Of a DNA stretch of 64,000 nt, positions 9,091 through 17,166 are shown piece after piece. Origin of the DNA: Cohnella rhizosphaerae (GTDB lineage: Bacteria > Bacillota > Bacilli > Paenibacillales > Paenibacillaceae); assembly GCF_029525575.1 (NCBI RefSeq), contig NZ_JAPDIA010000007.1, positions 248,001 to 312,000 on the forward strand. The letters run 5' to 3'. The notes under the pieces are model-generated. The model was not told the DNA's origin. It saw only the letters and a program-made list of their open reading frames with translations, and made no database searches. Position 1 is the stretch's first letter; each line of letters begins with the position of its first letter. A program made the position numbers and the translations under genes.

Positions 9091-10921
9091 CTATTTTCCG
9101 GGCTGCAGACTCAGGCGATCGTTCTGAATGATAAATCTGGCGTCTTCGACCGGCTCCATAATATCACGCACGTACCTTCCGATAATGACTCGTCCGCAGT
9201 ACATCTTGCTTACCATGATTTGTTGGGCTTTTAAGGTCGTTTCCCCGCCCGACTCGCCGCCGACCTGAATCGCGGATATGGCGTTTTCCGCTTCCAGGTA
9301 AGAGCCCCGGCAGACCGCGCTTTTATCGTAAAAGATAATGTTGCCGTTGGCGTACAGGCTGCTTTTCAAAACGCCTTCTTTCCTGATAAGGATATCCCCG
9401 TTGGAGCGAACCTCGGAATAGTTGCATTGCTGAAGCTCTATCGTTACCTGCTTCTCCTCGCAGCGCTTGACCATCTCCGACGCTTCGATCAACGAATATT
9501 GCAGTCTGTACAATAAGTCTTTCATACGCTCCGCAGGCCATTCATGGGGGTGATAGAGCACGGTAAGCTCCTGCTTCAGCTCGTTCAGCTGGTCTTTGCT
9601 AATTGAATGAATATTCGATATGACTTGCAGCAGCTCTTTGACGGTTTTCGGAATCTCTTTGAACTTGGATTCCATTAATAGCTGAATTAGTTGCTTTTCG
9701 GATACGGATTCTTTTTTTGTCACCGATGGCTTGGCCAAGCTGCTTGAATGCCTCCAGCAATTTTCTGATCGATTCAGTCAAGGCGCGGGCACCTTTATAG
9801 AGCCGGTTGAACAAGACGCCGTAATGCCCGCAATAAATGTGGCTTCCGATGGCATTGCCTTTGAGATACACATTGCCGGTAGCCGATAAAGTGGCGCGAA
9901 ACACGTGGCCGTAGACGTAGATATTGCCGAGCGCTTCCACGACCATGCCGTCCATGACACTGCCATATATGATGATATCGCCTGAAAACACGATATTGCC
10001 CGTCTTCAAATCGACATCTCCCGGCACGACATGAGCGGTTGTCAGATCGATAAATTTGATGCGGTCTCCCGTTATCCGGGGTCTGCCTTCAGCGGTTGCG
10101 ACAGCCTCGATCTGATTGTTGATTTTGATATGGTCTTTGGCGACCATCATCAAGTCGCGCGCCGGCTCCGGTTGAATGAGCGTCCCGAATACGGTTATGC
10201 CCGGCAAGCCTTCCTCAAGCAAATGCTTTTTTGCAACGACTTGTCCCTTCTGGGCGGAAGGAATTTTTAAATGATTTCGGTAATCGATCGTGCCGTTCAC
10301 TTCCTCGTAGGCACTGACGATATGCTCGTTAAAGTATAGCTCGATGGAAGCATGTTTGGGGGGCTTGCAGGGCGTGCCCGTTGCAATGAGAACAGGCTCA
10401 AAGGCGGGGTTGTCCAGCTCCCGGCCGATTGCGGCCCAATCCACTCCGCGGATGCCTAACCGGTCGACTTCTTCGCCGATCGTATCCATCGTAAGCGTTT
10501 CTAAGATAACGTCCATTCGTTCTGCTGCGCATAATCGAAGAGAATCCGATGACGGATAGTCGACGAGCAGCCATTCATGACGATGTTTATCGTTCAGTTT
10601 GAAATAGGCCGACAATTGGTCGGAGGAAATGCGAATATCGAATAAAGGAGGAGCATCTATACACCAATCGACGACGTCGTCCTTTTCGATCGTTGCTTTA
10701 CCGACGCGTTCTCCATTGACAATAAGAACGGCGGGCTTGATGCATTCGATCACGAGAGGTGTAACACCGATATGAAACGATAAAGCGCCTTGATCGATTT
10801 TGGCCCATGACCGATTTATGTACCCTTCTGCTATGGGGGGTGGATCATCTTCCAGGAACTGAGGGAGATCTAAGCGGTTAATGATCTTAAAAAGCTGTTC
10901 TTCTGTTAGATGTTCCTTCAT
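9091..10921 (-). CDS. FapA/DUF342-type polymerising protein, one apparent frameshift
   Basis: Two overlapping minus-strand frames join if one A is removed from the A7 run (plus-strand T7 at 9712-9718): AIGDKK then continues ESVSEKQLIQLL. The joined protein is about 609 residues. The middle is a right-handed β-helix of short repeats typical of flagellar assembly protein A (VDLKTGNIVFSGDIIIYGSV; EALGNIYVYGHVF; SATGNVYLKGNAIGS), and the C-terminal part resumes with YSEVRSNGDILI. ATG preceded by AAAAGGAGCC. First gene after the riboswitch. The role in Firmicutes is unsettled; it may link surface or flagellar architecture to c-di-GMP. Confidence 0.85.
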
Positions 10922-10964
10922 CGTTCTGGCTCCTTTTTTAAGATAGAGTCACAGCAGAGAACAT

Positions 10965-10994
10965 AAAAAACCGCCCTAAATAAAATAGGGCGGT
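10965..10994 (-). terminator. Riboswitch expression-platform terminator
   Basis: On the minus strand ACCGCCCTA and TAGGGCGGT pair around TTTTATT and are followed by six T, 43 bases before the FapA start. Placed directly after the c-di-GMP aptamer, it makes this a transcription-terminating switch. Confidence 0.88.
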
Positions 10995-10997
10995 CAA

Positions 10998-11112
10998 TGA
11001 GCCAGTCGTACCCTACTTTTCGGTGGCTCAGCCGCCATGGAATCCGATCCGGAATTCCGTAGACCTGTAGCTTTGCGTCCCTGCCTTTCGACAGGTTTGC
11101 CGTTTCGAAGCA
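10998..11112 (-). ncRNA. Cyclic-di-GMP-I (GEMM) riboswitch
   Basis: Read on the minus strand the leader contains GGCAAACC, a GAAA tetraloop, then GGGACGCAAAGC and AGGTCTACGG, and finally GGCGGCTGAGCCACCG; these are the conserved blocks of the class I c-di-GMP aptamer in the right order and spacing (compare the known Vc2 aptamer). The 3' aptamer strand TGAGCCA (11024-11030) is also complementary to TGGCTCA just before the terminator (10998-11004), a plausible alternative pairing that would couple ligand binding to termination. Controls fapA and the HD-GYP gene. Ends of the aptamer are approximate. Confidence 0.9.
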
Positions 11113-11173
11113 AAGTATTCAACTTAATCGTGCCTTTAGTCCTTTATCATGCCTATAGTCCTAGTCTTTAAGA

Positions 11174-11204
11174 ATTATAAAATAGACGGCGGGGGGACAG
11201 TCAA
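11174..11204 (-). promoter_or_regulatory. Probable SigA promoter of the riboswitch transcript
   Basis: Minus-strand TTGACT (RC of 11199-11204) and TATAAT (RC of 11174-11179) with 19 bases between. The spacer is two bases long for SigA and contains a six-base homopolymer; start would fall about 50 bases before the aptamer. Confidence 0.55.
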
Positions 11205-11343
11205 TAATGTCCAGTCCATCAATTTTGTTCAAAAAAGGCATTCGCGTACTTCGGCGCAAAGAAGGATGTCCGAAGCCGAATTGTTTGGTCGTTATGCGTT
11301 TTTGGTTACTCACCAAGTAACGACAACACGAGGAGGCATTGAA

Positions 11344-11940
11344 ATGAACAATCGGATTCGCTCAACGAAAATATGCGCAGCCATTGCCGCCGGAGCCGTG
11401 CTGCTCGGCGGCGCAGGCGCTTCCGACATCGCATCCGCAAGCGCACCGGCGCAAGCGGTCGAGGTGTCCGCAGCTTCCGATGAGACAGAAGCCATGGTGA
11501 TTAAGAACCTGATGACCTTTTATAAGCCGGCGCTGAAGGGGCAATTTCCCGACTTTCATGCGTTCACCATCGGTCGGACGACGCACCAGGACGTCGTGGA
11601 CGCGATCGGCGAGCCGCCGCAGCAGCGGGTAGACGCCGATGGGTGGGACGTGTATCATGCGGAGATGGGCCATCCGGGCTACGCCTTGAATTACAAGCTC
11701 AACAAGCTTCGAGAAATGCGTTATTTCGGCACGAATGTCGAGCGGCAGACGAATATAGGCGGTATTACGCTCCACATGCTGTACAAATATTGGAGCAGCC
11801 CGGACAGCGGCGCAATCATTAAGAACGGCAAGCTGATGCAGCGCAAAATTACGTACGTTCGGGGCGACTACAAGATGGAGTTTATCTTTAATAACCTGCA
11901 GGGATACAATCTCGACCATATCAACTTGACGGCGAATTAA
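11344..11940 (+). CDS. YjgB-like secreted protein (DUF4309)
   Basis: 198 residues from ATG 11344, preceded by CGAGGAGGCATTGAA. A signal peptide with an Ala/Gly-rich core ends near ASA (residue about 35). The mature part has the YjgB/DUF4309 pattern: LMTFYKPALKGQFPDF, then FTIGRTTHQDVVDAIGEP and a DGWDVYHAEMGHPGYALNY segment. Function of the family is unknown; it is secreted. The gene stands alone between two terminators. An in-frame upstream extension to 11149 lacks a ribosome site. Confidence 0.8.
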   Translation: MNNRIRSTKICAAIAAGAVLLGGAGASDIASASAPAQAVEVSAASDETEAMVIKNLMTFYKPALKGQFPDFHAFTIGRTTHQDVVDAIGEPPQQRVDADGWDVYHAEMGHPGYALNYKLNKLREMRYFGTNVERQTNIGGITLHMLYKYWSSPDSGAIIKNGKLMQRKITYVRGDYKMEFIFNNLQGYNLDHINLTAN

Positions 11941-11996
11941 TCGGGGAGCCGCTGCTGGCGCAGGTTGTCGCGATCGCGATTTTCTTGCGCGTTAAT

Positions 11997-12026
11997 AAGC
12001 CGCCGGACCAGATGTCCCGGCGGCTT
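11997..12026. terminator. Bidirectional terminator
   Basis: AAGCCGCCGG and CCGGCGGCTT form a 10-bp stem with inner GAC/GTC pairing; T-rich on the plus side, ATTAA on the minus side. Lies between the convergent yjgB-like and gbsR-like genes. Confidence 0.75.
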
Positions 12027-12029
12027 CAT

Positions 12030-12587
12030 TTATTCCTTCGGCACGATGTCGTAAATCCGGCCGCTCTCCAGCGTTTCGATGAACCGGAGCAGCCACTTGT
12101 AGTAGTTCAGGGCCTCTACGATCTTCGCCTCGTCGATCGCGAGCAGCTCGGACAGTTTTTCGTTGCCCGCCGCCTGCTCCGTCCGGATCGCCTCGATTTC
12201 CTTCAGCGATTTGGACAAGGCGTTCATGTTCGCTTCCACCGCTTTTCTCCACTTGATGGAGAAAAAATCGGTGAAGTTCTGGTGCCAGTCCGGCGTCACC
12301 TCGTACAGATCCTTGCGCGAGCCTTTGCCCCATACTTTATCGATCATTTTCAGATCGAGCAGCGTGCGGACGCCCGTGCTCATCGAGGTTTTGCTCATGC
12401 CCATCGACTGGCTTAAGTCGTCGAGCGTCATCGGGTCGTTGCTGAAATACATATATCCATATAAATGGCCGATCGAAGAAGTGATGCCGTACAGGTCCAT
12501 ATTCTTGCCGATCGTGTCGATTACGCGTTCTCGGACTTTGCGCACCAGATTCGCTTCTTCCGGCGCGATTCCATCGAAGTCGTTCAT
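12030..12587 (-). CDS. gbsR: GbsR/MarR-type regulator of betaine uptake
   Basis: 185 residues from ATG 12587, preceded by CAGGAGGGACTGC; longer upstream starts lack a ribosome site. A winged helix (SSIGHLYGYMYFSNDPMTLDD; MSKTSMSTGVRTLLDLKMIDKVWGKG) followed by helical C-terminal residues matches GbsR, the choline-sensing repressor of glycine-betaine genes in Bacillus. It is divergent from a complete OpuA operon, which supports the assignment. The gbs dehydrogenases themselves are not present, so here it probably governs uptake. Confidence 0.85.
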   Translation of the reverse strand: MNDFDGIAPEEANLVRKVRERVIDTIGKNMDLYGITSSIGHLYGYMYFSNDPMTLDDLSQSMGMSKTSMSTGVRTLLDLKMIDKVWGKGSRKDLYEVTPDWHQNFTDFFSIKWRKAVEANMNALSKSLKEIEAIRTEQAAGNEKLSELLAIDEAKIVEALNYYKWLLRFIETLESGRIYDIVPKE

Positions 12588-12652
12588 GCAGTCCCTCCTG
12601 AAGGATAAGCCTCCGCTTGCCAAACTCTAATCCATATTGTAAACAAACCCCT

Positions 12653-12666
12653 CTTTACAAGTAAAG
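12653..12666. promoter_or_regulatory. Perfect palindrome, candidate GbsR operator
   Basis: CTTTACAAGTAAAG, six-base arms around AA, 66 bases before the gbsR start. On the minus strand its TTTACT could serve as -35 for a TACAAT -10 placed 18 bases on, so binding there would give autorepression. Confidence 0.5.
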
Positions 12667-12762
12667 AAGCCTCTTCGACCGGAATTCGGAGGAAAACGGA
12701 GTATTCTATACAATAAGTACGTAAAGTATAAACTGTACAAAGTTAACGGTCCCTGATTCGTT

Positions 12763-12806
12763 TTGACCATTCAAGCGAACGGGCGATACACTGCTAACTA
12801 GTTAGC
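12763..12806 (+). promoter_or_regulatory. opuA promoter with overlapping palindromic operator
   Basis: TTGACC (12763-12768), 18 bases, TACACT (12787-12792). Immediately after the -10, over the expected transcription start, lies the perfect 14-bp palindrome GCTAACTAGTTAGC (12793-12806). The placement is that of a repressor site; GbsR or the BusR-like protein downstream are the candidates. Confidence 0.6.
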
Positions 12807-12849
12807 GAGCCGACTATTTGGACGACGATGCAGAGACGAGGGGGTTTAC

Positions 12850-14049
12850 ATGCCGATTCTAGAGGTGAAAAAGCTGACCAAGGTGTTCGGGCCGGATTCG
12901 GGCAGGGCGCTGCCGCTGCTGAACCAGAACTGGTCCAAGGAAAAAATACAGAAGGAAACGAAGCTGACGGTAGGCGTGAATCAAGCCGAGTTCAGCATCG
13001 AGAAGGGCGAGATATTCGTCATCATGGGTTTATCCGGAAGCGGCAAGTCGACGCTGGTCCGGCTGCTGAACCGTCTGATCGAGCCGACTGCCGGGCAGAT
13101 TCTGTTTAACGGCCAAGACGTGATGCGGATGAGCGATGCCGAGCTCCGCCGTTTCCGCCGCCGCAACATCGGCATGGTATTTCAGAAGTTCGCGTTATTT
13201 CCGCATAAGACCGTCCTCCAGAACGCCGAGTTCGGCTTGGAGATCCAAGGCATTCCCAAAGCGGAAAGGCATGAGGCCGCGCTTAAGGCGCTGCATCTCG
13301 TGGGACTTAAGGGCTGGGAGCAGAGCCGCCCCGATCAGCTCAGCGGCGGGATGCAGCAGCGGGTCGGGCTGGCCCGCGGACTCGCCAACGATCCCGATAT
13401 CCTTCTGATGGACGAAGCGTTCAGCGCGCTCGATCCGCTCATCCGCAAGGACATGCAGCATGAACTGCTCGAGCTGCAGGCGCGCGTCAAAAAAACGATC
13501 GTCTTCATCACGCACGACCTCGACGAAGCGCTGCGCATCGGGGACCGCATCGCGCTCATGCGGGACGGCGCCATCGTGCAGATCGGCACGCCGGAGGAGA
13601 TTCTGACGCAGCCGGCCAACAAGTACGTGGAGCGCTTCGTGGAGGACGTCGACCTGTCCAAGGTGCTGACGGCCGCCCATGTCATGCGCAAGCCGGAGAC
13701 CATCCGCCCCGAGAGAGGACCGCGCGTGGCGCTCCAGCTCATGCGGGACAGCGGCGTCTCCAGTCTGTACGTGACGGACGCCGAATCCCGCTTGCTCGGG
13801 GTGGTGACGGCGGACGAAGCCTCCCGCGCGAGCAAGGAAGGCCTGGCGCTCGACGCGGTATTGCAGCGGGAGGTGCCTTGGGCCGGTCCGGATACGCTGC
13901 TGAGCGAGCTGTTCGAGATGATGGCCGAAGCGAGACTGCCCGTAGCCGTGCTGGACGAGAATAACCGGCTGCGGGGCATCGTCATCAAAGGCGCGGTATT
14001 GTCGGCGCTCGCCGGTAACGCGCTGCCGGAAGCAGGTGCGGCGGGATGA
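12850..14049 (+). CDS. opuAA: Glycine betaine ABC importer ATPase
   Basis: 399 residues, ATG after GAGGGGGTTTAC. Walker A GLSGSGKST (about residue 62), signature QLSGGMQQRVGLARGLA, Walker B ILLMDEAFSALDP and the H-loop FITHDLDEALRIGDR. The C-terminal 120 residues (after VEDVDLSKVLTAAHVM) form the paired CBS domains typical of OpuA/ProV ATPases, which sense ionic strength in OpuA (family knowledge). The stop overlaps the start of the permease by four bases, so the two are translationally coupled. Confidence 0.95.
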   Translation: MPILEVKKLTKVFGPDSGRALPLLNQNWSKEKIQKETKLTVGVNQAEFSIEKGEIFVIMGLSGSGKSTLVRLLNRLIEPTAGQILFNGQDVMRMSDAELRRFRRRNIGMVFQKFALFPHKTVLQNAEFGLEIQGIPKAERHEAALKALHLVGLKGWEQSRPDQLSGGMQQRVGLARGLANDPDILLMDEAFSALDPLIRKDMQHELLELQARVKKTIVFITHDLDEALRIGDRIALMRDGAIVQIGTPEEILTQPANKYVERFVEDVDLSKVLTAAHVMRKPETIRPERGPRVALQLMRDSGVSSLYVTDAESRLLGVVTADEASRASKEGLALDAVLQREVPWAGPDTLLSELFEMMAEARLPVAVLDENNRLRGIVIKGAVLSALAGNALPEAGAAG

Positions 14050-14881
14050 ACATGCCGAAACTGCCCATCGGGGGAATGGATCGAACGGGCCGAGGATTGG
14101 CTGACGAACCATCTGGGGCCTTTATTCGACTTCATTCATGCCGTCATCGGCGGCATGGTGGACGGAATCGAGACGACTCTGACTTCCGTACATCCGCTTG
14201 TCCTTATTTTAATCATCACGGCGTTGTCCTACTGGATCGGCAAATGGAAGATCGCGCTGTTCGCGGTCATCGGGCTGCTGCTGATCTACGATCTCGAGCT
14301 GTGGGAGCCGTCGATGCAGTCGCTGGCGCTCGTCCTGACCGCCTCGATCCTGTCCGTCGTCGCAGGCGTGCCGGTCGGCATTCTCTGTTCGCGGTCCAGA
14401 ACGATCCGCCATATCGTCACGCCGCTCCTCGACTTTATGCAGACGATGCCCGCGTTCGTCTACCTGCTGCCCGCGGTTTCGTTTTTCTCGCTGGGCGTCG
14501 TGCCCGGCGTCATCGCCTCGATCATCTTCGCGATCCCGCCGACCATCCGCCTGACGGAGCTCGGCATCCGGCAAGTACCCGCCGAGCTGGTCGAAGCGGC
14601 CGACGCGTTCGGCTCCACGCCCTCGCAGAAGCTGCTCAAGCTGCAGCTTGCCGCTCGCGATGCCGACCATCATGGCCGGCGTCAATCAGACGATCATGCT
14701 GTCGCTGTCCATGGTCGTCATCTCCTCGATGATCGGCGCCCAAGGCGTCGGCGCATACGTGTACCGCGCCGTCACGCAAGCCAAGACAGGCGTCGGGTTC
14801 GAGGCCGGGATCGCGATCGTCGTCATGGCGATCTTGCTGGACCGTCTGACGCAGAACGTATTCAAAAAACAAAAAAACTAG
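14046..14881 (+). CDS. opuAB: Glycine betaine importer permease, two apparent frameshifts
   Basis: Overlaps opuAA by ATGA. The first codons MNMPKLPIG continue as EWIERAEDWLTNHLGPLFDF once one G is dropped from the G5 run at 14070-14074. The body has the OpuAB/ProW hallmarks LLDFMQTMPAFVYLLPAVSFF and a long helix set. A second break near 14650 is not in a homopolymer: CTTGCCGCTC should read CTTCCGCTC, giving KLQLPLAMPTIMAGVNQTIM. Joined length about 278 residues, normal for OpuAB. It forms the membrane channel between opuAA and opuAC. Confidence 0.87.
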
Positions 14882-14894
14882 GGGGGATTCATCG

Positions 14895-15755
14895 ATGAAA
14901 AAAGGGTTAGGTTTGCTGTCGCTCGCGCTCGTCGCGGCGCTCGCGGCGGGATGCGCCGATAAAGGAAGCGAAAAGAAGGAGATCAAGCTGGCCTACGTCG
15001 CCTGGGACTCGGAGATCGCAAGCACGAATGTCGTAAAGACAGTGCTCGAGGATAAACTCGGCTACGACGTCGAGATGCTGCAAGTCGACGCGGGTCCGAT
15101 GTGGGCGGGCATCGCCGACGGCAGCGCGGACGCGATGGTGGCCGCCTGGCTGCCGGGCACGCATGCCTCTTATATGGAGAAGTACCAGTCGGAGGTCGAC
15201 GATCTGGGGCCCAATCTCGAAGGCACCAGAATCGGGCTTACCGTACCCGAGTATATGAACGTCTCGTCGATCGAAGATTTGGCCAAGGCCGATGTCGCCA
15301 AGTCGCTTCAGGGCCAAATTATCGGCATCGAGCCCGGCGCCGGCATCATGATGGCAACGGAAAAAGCGCTGGAACAATACGGACTCAAGGACGTGAAGCT
15401 TCTGGAAAGCTCGTCCGCGGCGATGGCGCAGCAGCTCCAGAGCGCGTACGACAAGCAGCAGCCGATCGTCGTGACCGGCTGGACGCCGCACTGGATGTTC
15501 GCGAAGATGAAGCTGAAGTACCTGGAAGACCCCAAGGGCGTGTACGGCGGCGACGAGCAGATTCATACCGTCGTTCGAAAAGGCTTGAAGGACGACAGGC
15601 AGGACGCCTACGCGTTCCTCGACAGCTTCAACTGGACGCCGGACGATATGGCGAAGGTGATGGTCGACATTCAAGAAGGACAATCTCCGGAAGACGCCGC
15701 CAAGGCCTGGGTCGACAGCCACGAAGACCAGGTGAACGCATGGCTCGGAAAATAA
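14895..15755 (+). CDS. opuAC: Glycine betaine-binding lipoprotein
   Basis: 286 residues. Short signal with lipobox ALAAGC (Cys about residue 20), then an OpuAC/ProX-type binding domain: KLAYVAWDSEIASTNVVKTVLE, GSADAMVAAWLPGTHASYM and TGWTPHWMFAKM, the last carrying the Trp residues that cage the trimethylammonium group. ATG after GGGGGGATTCATCG. Third gene of the opuA operon, anchored outside the membrane. Confidence 0.93.
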   Translation: MKKGLGLLSLALVAALAAGCADKGSEKKEIKLAYVAWDSEIASTNVVKTVLEDKLGYDVEMLQVDAGPMWAGIADGSADAMVAAWLPGTHASYMEKYQSEVDDLGPNLEGTRIGLTVPEYMNVSSIEDLAKADVAKSLQGQIIGIEPGAGIMMATEKALEQYGLKDVKLLESSSAAMAQQLQSAYDKQQPIVVTGWTPHWMFAKMKLKYLEDPKGVYGGDEQIHTVVRKGLKDDRQDAYAFLDSFNWTPDDMAKVMVDIQEGQSPEDAAKAWVDSHEDQVNAWLGK

Positions 15756-15826
15756 CGCTCGCGGCGTCATGAATGCGGGAAAGCCGACGCTGACGATATT
15801 TACTTCGACTATCCAAAAGCGTATAT

Positions 15827-15843
15827 TCATATCAGTCATATGA
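15827..15843. promoter_or_regulatory. Inverted repeat before the BusR-like gene
   Basis: TCATAT-cagtc-ATATGA, 22 bases before the ATG at 15865. Position suits an operator for autoregulation; the binding protein is not known. Confidence 0.35.
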
Positions 15844-15864
15844 GTGGATAGGGGAAGAGCGCGG

Positions 15865-16488
15865 ATGCACGACCAAGCAAGAGCCGGCTACAAATCGATT
15901 GCGCTCGATATCGCCCAACGAATCGTCAGCGGCGAGCTGCCCGAGAATAGCAAGATATCCGGGAGATCCCTTCTGGCAGGACAATACCATGTATCCCCGG
16001 AGACGATCCGCAAAGCCATGGTCCTGCTCAAGGAAGAAGGCATCGTTGCCGTATCCCAGGGCAAAGAAATCACGATCGTTTCCGCGGTTAAGGCCCACGA
16101 GTACATTTCAAGAAACAATTATTTAAAGTCCGTCTATTCGCTTAAACAGGAAATCCAGCAGCTGATGGCCGAGAAGCGCGGGGTAGACCGCAAATTCGAG
16201 GATCTGTTGAGCGAGATCGTCGAAGCCTCCGACCGGCTCAAAAACCTGAAGCCTTATAATCCCGTCGAGCTTAAAATCAAGCCGGATACGCATGTGATCG
16301 GGAAGACGATCGCAGGGCTGGAGTTCTGGCAAAATACCGGCGCGACCATCATCGCCTTGCGACGCGGCATTCACGTCTCCATTTCGCCCGGCCCTCATGT
16401 GGTGCTGCTCGAGAACGACGTCATCGTTGTCGTCGGGGACGACGCCGCGCATCGGAAAGCCCTGCAATTTCTGAATATGCCTCTCTAG
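15865..16488 (+). CDS. busR: BusR-like osmolyte regulator (GntR helix-turn-helix + RCK_C)
   Basis: 207 residues, ATG after GGGGAAGAGCG. Residues 1-75 are a GntR winged helix (IALDIAQRIVSGELPENSKI; YHVSPETIRKAMVLLKEEGIV). Residues 85-130 are heptad-like (YLKSVYSLKQEIQQLMAEKR). Residues 133-207 are an RCK_C/TrkA_C fold (VELKIKPDTHVIGKTIAGL; GATIIALRRG; LLENDVIVVVGDD). This exact architecture is BusR, which binds c-di-AMP through RCK_C and represses betaine uptake in streptococci and lactococci. Its position directly behind opuABC supports the same job. The c-di-AMP ligand is inferred, not seen. Confidence 0.82.
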   Translation: MHDQARAGYKSIALDIAQRIVSGELPENSKISGRSLLAGQYHVSPETIRKAMVLLKEEGIVAVSQGKEITIVSAVKAHEYISRNNYLKSVYSLKQEIQQLMAEKRGVDRKFEDLLSEIVEASDRLKNLKPYNPVELKIKPDTHVIGKTIAGLEFWQNTGATIIALRRGIHVSISPGPHVVLLENDVIVVVGDDAAHRKALQFLNMPL

Positions 16489-16499
16489 TCATCGCTGGT

Positions 16500-16529
16500 A
16501 AAGGCCATCGTTCGGATGGCTTTTTGTTT
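16500..16529 (+). terminator. Terminator after busR
   Basis: GCCATC-gttcg-GATGGC followed by TTTTTGTTTG, twelve bases after the stop codon. Confidence 0.75.
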
Positions 16530-16566
16530 GCCTCCGCAAACTTACAACTTGTATTCGTGAATGAGG

Positions 16567-16595
16567 TTGTCAGTTATCCGCGTTTTTGGTATCCT
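16567..16595 (+). promoter_or_regulatory. Probable promoter of the TIR-like gene
   Basis: TTGTCA, 17 bases, TATCCT, about 85 bases before the ATG at 16682 and after the busR terminator. Confidence 0.45.
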
Positions 16596-16681
16596 TTTAA
16601 GGAACTCTATACGACATTCAAAACGGCGGAGCCTGTCAACGAGGGCTCTTTCTATTTTATTTACGGTCAAAGGAGTCGGAG

Positions 16682-17116
16682 ATGTCTATTCAAAAAGAAT
16701 CAAGCAGACCCTTTCATCTATACCTCAGCTATGCCTGGAACGACGAACGCGCCTTGGACGAATTCAGAACGCTTCTGCAGCGCGAACGGTTCAAACCTAC
16801 GATATCCATCCTTTCACCCGCGCATTCGGCGAATCAGGCCGACGACGAAAGGGCGCTTTATCATGCCATTAAAACGAAAATAAAGTTCTGCGACGCGGTC
16901 GTCATGCTCGGCGGGGAGTATGTGAAATACGGACGGTGGATCAACAAAGAGTTGATCGCCTGTAGGGACGAATTGCGCAAGCCGGTCGTCTTCGTCCGGA
17001 GAGAGAAGAGCGAGCCTATCCCTTTTATCTTTAAGCAGCATGCGGATACGATCGTCGATTGGGACGCCGAAGCCATTGTAAGCGCGATCAGGCAGTTGGC
17101 CGGCCGGCGGTCATAA
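16682..17116 (+). CDS. TIR-like domain protein (DUF1863/ThsB-like)
   Basis: 144 residues, ATG after AAAGGAGTCGGAG. Almost the whole protein is one TIR-like fold: HLYLSYAWNDERALDEFRTLL (first strand and helix), AIKTKIKFCDAVVMLGGEYVKYGRWINKEL (helix, strand, Trp region) and RKPVVFVRREKSEPIPFIF. The pattern FxSY-x-D, C/SDxVVxLxG and W(I/V)xxEL is that of the MTH538/DUF1863 family, which includes ThsB of the Thoeris defence system. No ThsA-like NADase is adjacent, so a Thoeris role is not shown. It faces an amidoligase-like gene across a shared hairpin. Confidence 0.75.
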   Translation: MSIQKESSRPFHLYLSYAWNDERALDEFRTLLQRERFKPTISILSPAHSANQADDERALYHAIKTKIKFCDAVVMLGGEYVKYGRWINKELIACRDELRKPVVFVRREKSEPIPFIFKQHADTIVDWDAEAIVSAIRQLAGRRS

Positions 17117-17166
17117 CAAGAAAAGACCCCTCGCCAAGGCGCGCGAAGGGGTCTTTTCTTGTTATG
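17112..17166. terminator. Shared bidirectional terminator with 20-bp perfect arms
   Basis: Arms at 17112-17131 and 17147-17166 are perfect reverse complements (CATAACAAGAAAAGACCCCT / AGGGGTCTTTTCTTGTTATG) with a 15-base loop. Each arm holds the TAA stop of one of the two convergent genes and each strand ends in TTTTCTTGTT. Confidence 0.9.
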
